Origin: Peteryoungia ipomoeae
GTDB taxonomy: Bacteria; Pseudomonadota; Alphaproteobacteria; Rhizobiales; Rhizobiaceae
DNA length: 64,000 nucleotides
Direction: 5' to 3'
Assembly: GCF_004912165.1 (NCBI RefSeq)
Contig: NZ_STGV01000002.1
Location: 248,001-312,000, forward strand
Shown here: positions 1 through 8,263 of the stretch, piece after piece
Numbering within the stretch: the first letter of the stretch is position 1
Layout of the letters: the number at the start of each line of letters is the position of its first letter
The notes under the pieces: model-generated
What the model was told of the DNA's origin: nothing
Database searches by the model: none
The model's input: the letters and a program-made list of their open reading frames with translations, nothing else
Translations under genes and position numbers: made by a program

Positions 1-249
1 GCCGAACATATCGATCGCTTCTGGATCCGTGATGCGACCCAGGGCTTCGATCGCCTTTTCCGGCCTCCCGGCTTTCACGGCATAATCGGCAAGCTGAACG
101 AGGCCGGCCGGCCAGCTGGGTGCCAGCTCCAGCGCCTGCTCCATCAATTCGACGGCTGCCTCATGTTCGCCATTCTCGGCAAGCATGCGGGCATAATCGG
201 CACGGCGATCAGCGATGACATCGCCGGAGGAGAAATGGGTGGGGTGCAT
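1..249 (-). CDS. TPR-containing predicted methyltransferase, N-terminal part
   Basis: The first 83 residues are present; the rest lies beyond the window edge. The visible part is helical and reads like two to three tetratricopeptide units (an ALELAPSWPAG turn around residues 40-50, then a second helical pair). In rhizobia, proteins that begin this way usually continue into a SAM-dependent methyltransferase domain, but that domain is outside the window, so the methyltransferase part is inference. The start is the ATG at 249. The gene is transcribed away from the divergent DUF6460 gene. Confidence 0.5.
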   Translation of the reverse strand, partial: MHPTHFSSGDVIADRRADYARMLAENGEHEAAVELMEQALELAPSWPAGLVQLADYAVKAGRPEKAIEALGRITDPEAIDMFG

Positions 250-402
250 CGGTCCGTATCCCTGGCGCCTTCCAGCATGGGAGGGCGCGCGGTCTTGACC
301 GATCGGTGAAAAAAACTCAAGTCCTATTCGTTGGACGGACCGGCATGGCTTGCGGCGGGATAAGCTGCAACCCATATCCGCGGCTGGAACAGGAGACACA
401 AG

Positions 403-669
403 ATGGCTGATGGCATGAATCGATTTCTCGGCGACACGCCGGGCAGGACGCTGGTCAAATTGATCGTCGTGTCGCTGATCGTCGGCTTCGTGATGTCGAT
501 TTTCGGGCTTGCACCGATGGATCTCGTTTACGCCATCCGCAGGTTCGTGCTCGATCTCTGGCACACCGGCTTCAACGCGCTGGGCGATATCGGGCAATAT
601 CTGTTGATCGGCGCGACCGTGGTCATTCCGGTCTTCATCATCCTGCGCCTCTTTGCCTCGCGGAACTGA
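403..669 (+). CDS. DUF6460 small inner-membrane protein
   Basis: An 88-residue protein with two predicted membrane segments (about residues 17-38 and 62-83) joined by a short loop rich in aromatic and basic residues. The start at 403 has an AGGAGA ribosome site about 7 bases upstream. It matches the pattern of the small DUF6460 proteins of rhizobia, whose function is unknown. It ends two bases before the CAP lipoprotein gene, so the two are probably co-transcribed. Confidence 0.7.
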   Translation: MADGMNRFLGDTPGRTLVKLIVVSLIVGFVMSIFGLAPMDLVYAIRRFVLDLWHTGFNALGDIGQYLLIGATVVIPVFIILRLFASRN

Positions 670-671
670 CG

Positions 672-1169
672 ATGAACCCAGCAGCAATCAACCGGCGCCA
701 CCTACTTCTGGCAGGCGCCGGCCTGACGGTTTCCGTGCTTGCCAGCTGCCGAACCTCTGATGTGCTGAACCCGGGCGACGGGCAATCCCGCATCGAGACG
801 GCAAAATCGCTTGAGATGGTCAATGCGCTTCGTGCCGACAAAGGCCTGTCGCGGCTGTCGCGCAATGCTAGGGCAGAAGTCGCAGCGGTTGCGCAGGCCA
901 AGCGCATGGCGCGCGCCGGCGAAATGTCTCACCTCATCGGCTTTCGCGACAGCTTTCTGGAGCGCATGAAGGGGCATGACGTGCCTTTGCCGGCGGCGGA
1001 AAACATTGCGGCCGGTCAGGACAGCGTGGAGCGCGCCGTGCAGGCCTGGATTGATTCCAAACGCCATCTCGACAATATGCTCGGTTCCTTCAACGGGCTT
1101 GGTGTTGCCGTTGCCTGGGATAGCGCTTCCGCCAACCGCCCCTATTGGGCCATGGTGCTTTCCGCCTGA
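672..1169 (+). CDS. CAP-domain lipoprotein (SCP/PR-1-like)
   Basis: 165 residues. The N-terminus carries a twin-arginine-like stretch (NRRHLLLAGAG) followed by a lipobox ending LASC, with C26 as the likely acylated cysteine, so export as a periplasmic lipoprotein is expected, possibly through Tat. Residues 50-165 form a CAP/SCP domain (NALRADKGLSRL, the SHLIGF region, AENIAAG, W near 120 and a final YWAMVL strand). CAP proteins in alphaproteobacteria are mostly uncharacterised and linked to the envelope. The ATG lies 2 bases after the DUF6460 stop, suggesting an operon. Confidence 0.82.
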   Translation: MNPAAINRRHLLLAGAGLTVSVLASCRTSDVLNPGDGQSRIETAKSLEMVNALRADKGLSRLSRNARAEVAAVAQAKRMARAGEMSHLIGFRDSFLERMKGHDVPLPAAENIAAGQDSVERAVQAWIDSKRHLDNMLGSFNGLGVAVAWDSASANRPYWAMVLSA

Positions 1170-1205
1170 GTGATTCTCCCGCTCCGGCCCGACGCCGGAG
1201 TTTTT

Positions 1206-2555
1206 ATGGACAGAGCATCGCCGACCGCCCCTGCCCGAGCAATCGAGGTCAGCCACTGCAGCGTTCTTGCCATCGCCGTGCCGATGACGCTCGGTTTCGT
1301 TACGACGCCGCTGCTCGGGCTGACGGATACCGCGGTGGTCGGCCGCAGCGGTGCAGCGGCGGACCTGGCGGGACTTGCCATTGCGGCGGCGCTGTTCGAC
1401 CTGATGTTCGCCAGTCTCAACTTCCTGCGCGCCTCGACGACGGCGCTGGTCGCCCAGGCGCAGGGGCGCGGCGAAGCGGAAGAGCTGTTCGGCGTGTTCT
1501 GGCGTTCGATCGCACTTGCATTGGGTTTCGGCCTCCTCATCCTCCTCCTCTCGCCTGTCATTGTGGGCTTTGGCCCTGAGCTCATGGGGGCGGAGGGCGG
1601 CGTGGAAACGGCAGCGGTGACCTATATCGGCATCCGCATCCTTGCAGCGCCCGTAACGCTTGCGAATTTTACCCTGCTCGGCTTTGTGCTCGGGCGGGGC
1701 TTCGGTCGCGTTGGGCTTGGGCTGCAACTTCTCCTCAACGGCACCAATATCGTGATGTCGATCCTGCTCGGCATCACCTTCGGTTTCGGCATCGCGGGCG
1801 TTGCTTGGGGCACCGTGATCGGCGAGACCGTGGCGATGCTGGCCGGCTTTGCCTTCCTCTTCCGCCGATACGGCGACGAAGCGAAACCGAAGCTCCACCT
1901 GCTCAGCGACGGAGCGAAGCTTCGGGCGCTCCTGCGCCTCAACCGGGATATCCTGATACGCACCTTCTCGCTGATCACGGCCTTTACCGTGATGACGCGG
2001 ATCGGCTCCGGTTTCGGGGCGGTGACGCTGGCGGCCAATGCCGTTTTGATGAACTTCTTCATGATCGCCAGCTTCTATCTCGACGGCATGGCGACGGCGG
2101 CCGAGCAGATCAGCGGCGAGACCATCGGCGCGCGGCAGCGGAGCGCGTTTGAGCGTGCGGTCAAGCTCACCGGGCTCTGGTCCTTCGGCTTGGCGGTCTT
2201 CAGCGTGATCTTCTTCCTCACCCTCGGCCCATCGATCATCGCCTTCATCACCACGGCAGGCGATGTGCGCGAACTCGCCGAAATCTACCTGCCCTATGCG
2301 GCACTGACGGCGCTCACCGGGGCGCTGGCCTTCCAGATGGACGGTGTCTTCATCGGCTCCACCTGGTCCACCGACATGCGCAACATGATGCTGGTTGCGC
2401 TTGCCGGCTACCTTGCGACGGTTGCGATCCTGGTGCCGGCCTTCGGCAATCACGGTTTGTGGATCGCGCTCAACGTCTTTCTCGCCCTGCGCGGGCTGCT
2501 CCTGCTTTGGCGACTGAAGCCGAAGACCGATCAGACCTTTACCGACAGCCAGTGA
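1206..2555 (+). CDS. MATE-family efflux transporter (DinF-like)
   Basis: 449 residues with about twelve hydrophobic helices in two homologous halves, as in MATE drug or metabolite/cation antiporters. Typical signatures are the GLTDTAVVGRSG segment in helix 1 and the AANAVLMNFF region in the second half. I chose the ATG at 1206 because it starts just before the first conserved helix; an in-frame GTG at 1170 is only 36 bases upstream. The substrate cannot be told from sequence. The 3' end overlaps the convergent pyrD gene by 25 bases. Confidence 0.9.
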   Translation: MDRASPTAPARAIEVSHCSVLAIAVPMTLGFVTTPLLGLTDTAVVGRSGAAADLAGLAIAAALFDLMFASLNFLRASTTALVAQAQGRGEAEELFGVFWRSIALALGFGLLILLLSPVIVGFGPELMGAEGGVETAAVTYIGIRILAAPVTLANFTLLGFVLGRGFGRVGLGLQLLLNGTNIVMSILLGITFGFGIAGVAWGTVIGETVAMLAGFAFLFRRYGDEAKPKLHLLSDGAKLRALLRLNRDILIRTFSLITAFTVMTRIGSGFGAVTLAANAVLMNFFMIASFYLDGMATAAEQISGETIGARQRSAFERAVKLTGLWSFGLAVFSVIFFLTLGPSIIAFITTAGDVRELAEIYLPYAALTALTGALAFQMDGVFIGSTWSTDMRNMMLVALAGYLATVAILVPAFGNHGLWIALNVFLALRGLLLLWRLKPKTDQTFTDSQ

Positions 2556-3619
2556 TCAAGGCGGGTGTCGCGCAGATCGCGGATGGTATCGACCTTTTCG
2601 CGATCGAGCAGCTGCGACAGCCCCTTGACGATGCGGCCCGGCAGAGCCGGCCCCTCGTAGACCATGCAGGAATAAAGCTGCACGAGATCGGCACCGGCGC
2701 GGATCTTTTCGAGCGCCGTTTCCGCCGAGGACACGCCGCCGACGCCGATGATCGGCAGGGCCGGGCCGACGCGCTTGCGCATGCGGGCAAGGACAGCGGT
2801 CGATTTCTCAAACAGCGGGGCACCGGAGAGACCGCCCGCCTCACCAGCGATGCTTGTCTCGATCAGACCTTCGCGCGACAGCGTGGTGTTCGACACAATG
2901 AGGCCGTCGAGCGGATGGGCAGCTATGACCTCGGCGATATCGTCCATGCCCTCCTCGGTGAGATCGGGCGCGATCTTCAGGAAGACCGGCAGGCGACGGC
3001 CGGCGCGGATCGCCTCCTCGTCGCGCGCGGCAAGGACTGCTGCAAGCAGAACCTCAAGGCTTTCCTTGGCCTGCAGATCACGCAGGCCCGGCGTGTTGGG
3101 CGACGAGATGTTGGCGGTGAAATAGGTGGCGACGGGATAGAACTTGCGGATGCCTTCGACATAGTCGGCAACGCGATCCAGCGCATCCTTGTTGGCGCCG
3201 ATGTTGACGCCGACGATGCCGGGACGGGTGCTGCGCGCCGCAAGCCGGGCAAGCGCTGCCTCGTGTCCCTCATTGTTGAAGCCGAGGCGGTTGATGACAC
3301 CGCGATCGCGCTCAAGACGGAAGACGCGGGGCTTGGGATTGCCGGCCTGCGCCTTCGGCGTCAGCGTGCCCACTTCGGCAAAGCCGAAGCCGAGCGACAG
3401 GAGCGCGTCCGGCACCTCGGCGTTCTTGTCATAACCAGCGGCCATGCCGAGCGGATTGGCAAAGCGGATGCCGGCAACCGTCTGGGCGAGACGCGGATCG
3501 GCCGCGGGCGCGCATTGCGGAACAAGCCCGGTCTTCAGGGCTGCGATCGACAATCCATGCGCCGTTTCCGCATCGAAGAGGAACAGGCCGCGGCGACCGA
3601 GGGAGAAGAGATCGAGCAT
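2531..3619 (-). CDS. pyrD: Dihydroorotate dehydrogenase (quinone), class 2
   Basis: 362 residues. It oxidises dihydroorotate to orotate with FMN and passes electrons to membrane quinone, the fourth step of UMP synthesis. The sequence shows an N-terminal amphipathic membrane helix, the GYDKNAEVPDAL motif, NRLGFNNEGHE, the catalytic-serine loop NISSPNTPGLR, KIAPDLTEE, and the phosphate-binding IIGVGGV. The length is normal for class 2 enzymes. Its ATG overlaps the TGA of the DUF952 gene by one base (positions 3617-3621), so translational coupling is likely. pyrE and pyrC are elsewhere in the window. Confidence 0.97.
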   Translation of the reverse strand: MLDLFSLGRRGLFLFDAETAHGLSIAALKTGLVPQCAPAADPRLAQTVAGIRFANPLGMAAGYDKNAEVPDALLSLGFGFAEVGTLTPKAQAGNPKPRVFRLERDRGVINRLGFNNEGHEAALARLAARSTRPGIVGVNIGANKDALDRVADYVEGIRKFYPVATYFTANISSPNTPGLRDLQAKESLEVLLAAVLAARDEEAIRAGRRLPVFLKIAPDLTEEGMDDIAEVIAAHPLDGLIVSNTTLSREGLIETSIAGEAGGLSGAPLFEKSTAVLARMRKRVGPALPIIGVGGVSSAETALEKIRAGADLVQLYSCMVYEGPALPGRIVKGLSQLLDREKVDTIRDLRDTRLDHWLSVKV

Positions 3620-3978
3620 CAGTTGACGTCCTTGGCAAAGAGATCGGGAAACACATGCAGCCCATCCGGGCCGACCGGCAGGGGCCGCTCCCAGAGAACC
3701 GCATCAAGGGGCAGATCGGCGAAGAGATGGGGGAAGAGATCGCCGCCGCGCGACGGCTCCCATTTCAGACTGTCGCCGAACACCAAGGCATCGACCGCGA
3801 CGAGCATGAGGCCGGTTTCACCAGCGAAATGCAGGCGGGCGGTATCGACGGCCTGGGCGGCGGTGGAAAAATGAATGTAGCCATCCTTGAGATCGATGGG
3901 TGCACCCTTGAAAACCCCGAGGCTGCGCGCCTCCTGCCACAATTCCATCGGGACAATCTTGTAGATGATCTTGTCCAT
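3619..3978 (-). CDS. DUF952 family protein
   Basis: 119 residues from the ATG at 3978 (MDKIIYKIVP); a longer open frame exists upstream but lacks conservation features. The body carries the DUF952 hallmarks: DGYIHFSTAAQ near the N-terminus, LVAVDALVFG in the middle and FPHLFADLPLDAVLW near the end. The family is structurally related to small ADP-ribosyltransferase-like folds, but its activity is unknown. It directly precedes and overlaps pyrD, a pairing usual in rhizobia. Confidence 0.85.
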   Translation of the reverse strand: MDKIIYKIVPMELWQEARSLGVFKGAPIDLKDGYIHFSTAAQAVDTARLHFAGETGLMLVAVDALVFGDSLKWEPSRGGDLFPHLFADLPLDAVLWERPLPVGPDGLHVFPDLFAKDVN

Positions 3979-4080
3979 GGTCCGATCTCTCCCAGATCCT
4001 AGAGGGTTGGCCGCGGTTTGCCGCAATCCGGCGCAAATGTCCACGGCGAAGGCACCATCAAAGGGCCAAAGGAGGCTTTC

Positions 4081-4500
4081 ATGTCGATGCAAACCCTGAG
4101 CACTGCAACTGTTGTCCTGATGCTGCTTGCGCCAGTGGTCCAGGCACAGGAGGCGTCCAGCGAGCGCTACACGCTGGAAAAATCCGAGGGCGGCTTCGTG
4201 CGGCTTGACCGCCAGACGGGCGCCATGGCGCTTTGCAAGGAAGCCGATGGCAGCCTCACCTGCCGAATGGCGGCCGACGAGCGCGCCGCCTATGACGCCG
4301 ATCTGGCGCGCCTGGAGAAGCGGGTCGAGGCGCTGGAGGCAAAGCTTGGATCCGACACCGCTCTCAAAAGCGATGACCTTCCCAGCGACGCGGAGATCGA
4401 CCGTTCCATCGGCATCATGGAGCGCTTCATGCGCGCATTCTTCGGACTGGTTCAGGAGTTTCGCGCGGAAGAAGAACAGGAGACACCCCAGCGAACCTGA
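4081..4500 (+). CDS. Exported conserved hypothetical protein with coiled coil
   Basis: 139 residues with a signal peptide cleaved probably after VVQAQ (about residue 23). The mature part has a small beta-rich segment (YTLEKSEGGFVRLDR, ALCKEADGSLTCRM) with two cysteines that could form a disulfide, then a coiled coil (LARLEKRVEALEAKL) and an acidic tail. The ATG at 4081 follows a strong AAAGGAGG ribosome site. I do not recognise a functional family; it is probably periplasmic. Confidence 0.75.
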   Translation: MSMQTLSTATVVLMLLAPVVQAQEASSERYTLEKSEGGFVRLDRQTGAMALCKEADGSLTCRMAADERAAYDADLARLEKRVEALEAKLGSDTALKSDDLPSDAEIDRSIGIMERFMRAFFGLVQEFRAEEEQETPQRT

Positions 4501-4627
4501 TGAATATCAAGTCCTTGACGGCATTCGCCCTTCGACCATTGTCTGATGGCGCATCAAGCGCTAAAAGACGACACGGCGACCGCTTGCAGCACGCCAGATG
4601 ACATCGCTCTTGGGAGGGGGCCATGAC

Positions 4628-5275
4628 ATGACAGCATCCACATTCATCATTGCAGACGATCATCCGCTGTTTCGCGGCGCGCTGCGCCAGGCCTTGGTTG
4701 GCATCGATGGCGAACAGACGATCATTGAAGCCGGTGATTTCGACACTGCACGCCAGGCCGCGGTTCAAACACCCGATGCCGATCTCATGCTTCTGGATCT
4801 GGCCATGCCCGGGGTCTCGGGTTTTTCCGGCCTGATGGCCTTGCGCGCGGAATTCGCAAGCCTTCCCCTCGTCATCGTCTCCGCCTCTGACGACAATGTG
4901 ACCATTCGCCGGGCGCTCGAACTTGGCGCTTCCGGTTTCATTTCAAAATCGGCTGGTATCGAGGAGATCAGAGCGGCGATTGAGACCGTCCTCAGCGGCG
5001 AGATCTCAACACCACCGGGCTATCAGGACGGCCAGGAAACGGATCCTGACGTGGCCGACCTTATCAGTCGGTTGCGAACATTGACGCCGCAGCAGAGCCG
5101 CGTGCTGGGCATGCTGGCCGAAGGGCTGCTGAACAAGCAGATTGCCTATGAGCTTGGCGTTTCCGAGGCGACCATCAAGGCGCATGTTTCGGCGATCCTC
5201 CTGAAGCTGAAGGTCGACAGCCGCACGCAGGCCGTTATTCAGCTGGGCAAGATCAACATGGCGATGGTCGCCTGA
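4628..5275 (+). CDS. NarL/FixJ-type response regulator
   Basis: 215 residues: a receiver domain (acidic pair D10-D11, phospho-acceptor D57 in LLDLAMPG, conserved K107 in ISKSA) followed by a LuxR-type helix-turn-helix (LTPQQSRVLGMLAEGLLNKQ, ending in AHVSAILLKLKV). It should bind DNA as a phosphorylated dimer. No sensor kinase is adjacent, so the partner is unknown. I chose the ATG at 4628 because a GGGAGGGGG ribosome site lies 7 bases upstream; an in-frame start at 4598 precedes that site. Confidence 0.9.
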   Translation: MTASTFIIADDHPLFRGALRQALVGIDGEQTIIEAGDFDTARQAAVQTPDADLMLLDLAMPGVSGFSGLMALRAEFASLPLVIVSASDDNVTIRRALELGASGFISKSAGIEEIRAAIETVLSGEISTPPGYQDGQETDPDVADLISRLRTLTPQQSRVLGMLAEGLLNKQIAYELGVSEATIKAHVSAILLKLKVDSRTQAVIQLGKINMAMVA

Positions 5276-5402
5276 CAGAAGCCGCCATCGCAGCATCAAG
5301 GATTTTATTCCTTTTTGCTTTACTAGCGCTGCCAGGGCATTTATGATCCATGCACTGCCGGACTTCATTCCATCAGGCCCGGCGCTGGAGCAGCGCGCAA
5401 TC

Positions 5403-6074
5403 ATGCTTTCGCACGACAGCATATGGGCCGCGATTGATCGGCTGGCCGAATCCAATTCGCTGACGCCATCGGGTCTGGCGCGCCGCGCCGGGCTTGATCC
5501 CACGTCTTTCAACAAATCCAAACGCGTGGCCGCCGATGGGCGGATGCGCTGGCCATCGACGGAATCGATCGCCAAGGTGCTGGAAGCCACGGGTGCCAGC
5601 CTGGACCAGTTCATGGGATTTGTGGCACGCGACAGGATAGAGAACAGACATTTGCCGTCCGGCGCATTCCCGTCGCAGCCAAGCCCCATTCCGCTTCTCG
5701 GCATGGCACAGGCCGGTGCCGGCGGCTTTTTCGATGACGGTGGTTTTCCGGCAGGACAAGGCTGGGACATCGTGGAATTCCCCACGGCACCGGGCGCCGG
5801 CGGCGCCAGTGTCTATGCGCTTGAAGTGCAGGGCGACAGCATGAAGCCGCTCTACCGGGACGGGGACGTACTGATCGTCGAGCCGGGCGCACAGGTGCGG
5901 CGCGGCGATCGTGTGGTCGTCAAGACCCGTGAGGGCGAGGTCATGGCCAAGATCCTTGCCCGGCAGTCGACACGCAATATTGAGCTGCAATCGTTAAACC
6001 CCGAGCACCCCACGCGGCTGATCGACATGGCCGATGTGGAATGGGTGGCCCGGATTGTCTGGGCAAGCCAGTAG
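5403..6074 (+). CDS. S24-family repressor with HTH (LexA/CI-like)
   Basis: 223 residues: an N-terminal helix-turn-helix (LTPSGLARRAGLDPTSFNKSKR) and a C-terminal S24 peptidase domain. Serine S146 in GDSMKP and lysine K183 in VMAKIL are at the positions of the LexA/CI self-cleavage dyad, and an Ala-Gly pair near residues 104-107 could be the cleavage site. No phage genes surround it, so it looks like a domesticated chromosomal regulator. The start at 5403 is preferred; an in-frame ATG at 5343 gives a 20-residue extension without domain content. Confidence 0.85.
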   Translation: MLSHDSIWAAIDRLAESNSLTPSGLARRAGLDPTSFNKSKRVAADGRMRWPSTESIAKVLEATGASLDQFMGFVARDRIENRHLPSGAFPSQPSPIPLLGMAQAGAGGFFDDGGFPAGQGWDIVEFPTAPGAGGASVYALEVQGDSMKPLYRDGDVLIVEPGAQVRRGDRVVVKTREGEVMAKILARQSTRNIELQSLNPEHPTRLIDMADVEWVARIVWASQ

Positions 6075-6086
6075 GAAGATTGCCGG

Positions 6087-6803
6087 ATGCGCCGCCTGAT
6101 CACAACAATTGCCGGGATCACCGGCGTCGTCCTCTGGGCCTATCTTGTTACCCTTGGCGCTGGCCAATTGGCTAATCAGCCGGTCGAATACGACATGCAG
6201 GATCTTGAGGTGCCGGATCTCGATGAATTGCGGCTGCCGGAAGCCGGAGCAATCCGGCCGGAGGCCTCCCCTGCCCTGCAATCGACAACCGCCGAGGCCG
6301 TGCGGCCAGTCCGCGCCATCGAGCCCGAGATCTTCGGCTATCCCGCTTTTGCGGCGGCCTCCGACCTTGAGCGTATCGAGGCGCGCACGCCCATGCAGGT
6401 CGCGACACGGCCGACAACAACAGTCGTTGTATTGCACCGACCGGCAAGCCCTGAGGCCGGCATCCTGGCCTTTGGTGAGCAGCAACGGATCCGGCTGCGC
6501 GATATCTCCGCAACAGACGCCGAGAGGATCTGCCGCGGTTCTGCCGGAGGAACCTGGCCTTGCGGCGAGATGGCGAAGACCCAGCAGCGCCAGTTTATTC
6601 GCAATCGATCCGTTACCTGCGAGGCCGAAGGTAGCGAATGGCAAGGAGAGATCGTCTCCCGCTGCTGGATTGGTGCCCAAGATGTTTCCGTCTGGCTCGC
6701 CAGGCACGGATGGGTCGAGGCACGGGAGGACTCCGCCCTTTCAAACTTCACCGAGATGGCAAGGGCCGAAAGGCGGGGACTGTTCGGCGACGACGCACCC
6801 TGA
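6087..6803 (+). CDS. Thermonuclease-family (SNase-like) exported protein
   Basis: 238 residues. An N-terminal signal anchor (about residues 5-27) is followed by a low-complexity acidic and proline linker, then a staphylococcal-nuclease-like OB fold (about 130-235) with IRLRDIS, a CG..A..QQ helix and the closing GWVEARE and AERRGLFG motifs. The usual GIDAPE catalytic motif is not intact: the region reads RDISATDAE. Nuclease activity is therefore doubtful. The gene starts 12 bases after the S24 repressor stop and is probably co-transcribed with it. Confidence 0.7.
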   Translation: MRRLITTIAGITGVVLWAYLVTLGAGQLANQPVEYDMQDLEVPDLDELRLPEAGAIRPEASPALQSTTAEAVRPVRAIEPEIFGYPAFAAASDLERIEARTPMQVATRPTTTVVVLHRPASPEAGILAFGEQQRIRLRDISATDAERICRGSAGGTWPCGEMAKTQQRQFIRNRSVTCEAEGSEWQGEIVSRCWIGAQDVSVWLARHGWVEAREDSALSNFTEMARAERRGLFGDDAP

Positions 6804-6885
6804 GCGTGGGCGCAGCCTTTGCCCCTTGAAACCCGGAGATCGCCTCCCCATTCTTGGGACAAAACAACAGGATGCTGACTGAGCC

Positions 6886-7299
6886 ATGACCGAACACGTC
6901 TCCCCGGAAGAAGCGCTGATCTTTGTGATGGTGATGGCATCCGCCGTCGACAATGCCATGGCGGAACGAGAACTGGCCCGCATTGGCCAGCTGATCGACA
7001 TTCTTCCGGTTTTCAGCGCCTACGACAAGCAGACGCTGATTGCGACCTCCCAGCGCTGCGCCGCCATCCTGTCCGGTCCGGAGGGGCTGGAGATTGCACT
7101 GGAAACCGTTCGCGACGCTCTCCCCAAGCGCCTTTACGATACGGCCTATGCATTGGCGGTCGAGATCGCCGCGGTCGATCTTGCGATCAGGCCGGAAGAG
7201 TTCCGCTTGTTGAGGCTGCTGCGCGACAGGTTGGATCTTGACGCGCTCACCTGTGCAGCCCTGGAGCGGAGCGCCTCTGCCCGCTACCGATCTCTTTAA
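6886..7299 (+). CDS. TerB-family protein
   Basis: 137 residues, all helical, with the TerB-like acidic pattern: AVDNAMAERELARI near the start and IAAVDLAIRPEEFRLLRLL near residue 105. TerB proteins are small cytoplasmic helical-bundle proteins first linked to tellurite resistance and now to metal or membrane stress, often through bound divalent metal. No other ter genes are near, so a tellurite role should not be assumed. Confidence 0.75.
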   Translation: MTEHVSPEEALIFVMVMASAVDNAMAERELARIGQLIDILPVFSAYDKQTLIATSQRCAAILSGPEGLEIALETVRDALPKRLYDTAYALAVEIAAVDLAIRPEEFRLLRLLRDRLDLDALTCAALERSASARYRSL

Positions 7300-7308
7300 G
7301 CCGCCGGC

Positions 7309-8166
7309 TTAATAAAGACCGCTTGGGAAATAGCGCAGGTAGATCTCTTCAAGCCGTCCGTCGCGCGAGACGGCGGCAAGCGCGCTTTCGAGTGCGGCAG
7401 CCATGCGGACATCCTGCCCGTTGACCATGACCGTCATGCCTTCACCGAGGAAGCGCTCCGAGAGGTAAGGTCCGCCCAGCCGCTCGCAACAGCCATCGCT
7501 CGCAGGGCTTGTCATCCAGAAAGACAATTGCAGCGCATCGGCAAACACGGCGTCCACGCGTCCAGCCTTGAGCGCCTCAAGCATGGCGCCTCGATCGGAA
7601 AAGCCGGTGACTTTCACGTTCGGGAAGAAGGCGCGCAGCATCGCTTCGTGTGCCGTTTCCTGCACGACGCCAACCGGCTTTCCGAACAGGGCGGTCGCAT
7701 CCGCGCGCTCAAGCCTGGTTGCCTTGTTGCGCAGGAAGCGCGCGGGCAGCAGCATGTAAGGGCGGGTAAACTCAAATTTCTCCCGCAGTTCCGCCGTCAC
7801 GGAAACACCGGCGAGAACCGCGTCCCCCTGCCCGCCTTCCAAGGCGGTGGCGAGCCCCTCATAGGGCAGCGCCTGGATCTGGCATCGGTTCTGCATTCCC
7901 AGTTCCGTGCAAAGCGCTCTCGCAAGATCGACGTGAAACCCCACGAGGCGCCCGGATTGATCGGCGAAGTTGAACGGCGGGAAATCGGCGGTCGTCAGGA
8001 ACCGCAATCTCGCCATGTCGCTGACATCGGGACGGGCAATGCGCTCGCGTGCGTCGAACATCACGGGCAGTTCCGGCTCCTGAGCCAGAACGACGCCGGA
8101 GTGTGGACCGATGATGAGGAGGAGTGCAGCGAGAATTCGACGGAGTTTGCAGATCTTCCCCACCAT
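7309..8166 (-). CDS. Periplasmic substrate-binding protein, SBP family 3
   Basis: 285 residues: a signal peptide (basic KLRR, hydrophobic core, cleavage near VVLAQ), then a type-II periplasmic binding fold with RFLTTADFPPFNFADQSGRLVGFHVDLARAL, EGGQGDAVLAGVSVT, an ABC-style hinge around residue 165-180 and a DAVFADALQL segment. This resembles polar amino-acid receptors. No permease or ATPase gene is adjacent, so it may serve a remote transporter or a sensory role. An in-frame ATG at 8202 would add 12 residues; neither start has a clear ribosome site. Confidence 0.82.
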   Translation of the reverse strand: MVGKICKLRRILAALLLIIGPHSGVVLAQEPELPVMFDARERIARPDVSDMARLRFLTTADFPPFNFADQSGRLVGFHVDLARALCTELGMQNRCQIQALPYEGLATALEGGQGDAVLAGVSVTAELREKFEFTRPYMLLPARFLRNKATRLERADATALFGKPVGVVQETAHEAMLRAFFPNVKVTGFSDRGAMLEALKAGRVDAVFADALQLSFWMTSPASDGCCERLGGPYLSERFLGEGMTVMVNGQDVRMAAALESALAAVSRDGRLEEIYLRYFPSGLY

Positions 8167-8263
8167 TTCTAGGGATGAAACTTTTCCGAGTATCGTTAAC
8201 ATTTGCTACCAAAGTGGGGACAGGGGCGTTGGCCTAGAGGCCACGTGTATCAGTTTGACTTGG

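Noticed and set aside
702..2453. A 583-codon open frame on the minus strand opposite the CAP and MATE genes
   Set aside because: It mirrors the high-GC codon pattern of the real genes, its product is a repetitive His/Arg/Gln-rich sequence with no domain, and the plus-strand genes are clear.
6886..7299. Tellurite-resistance operon
   Set aside because: Only a single TerB-like gene is present; no terA, terC, terD or terZ nearby.
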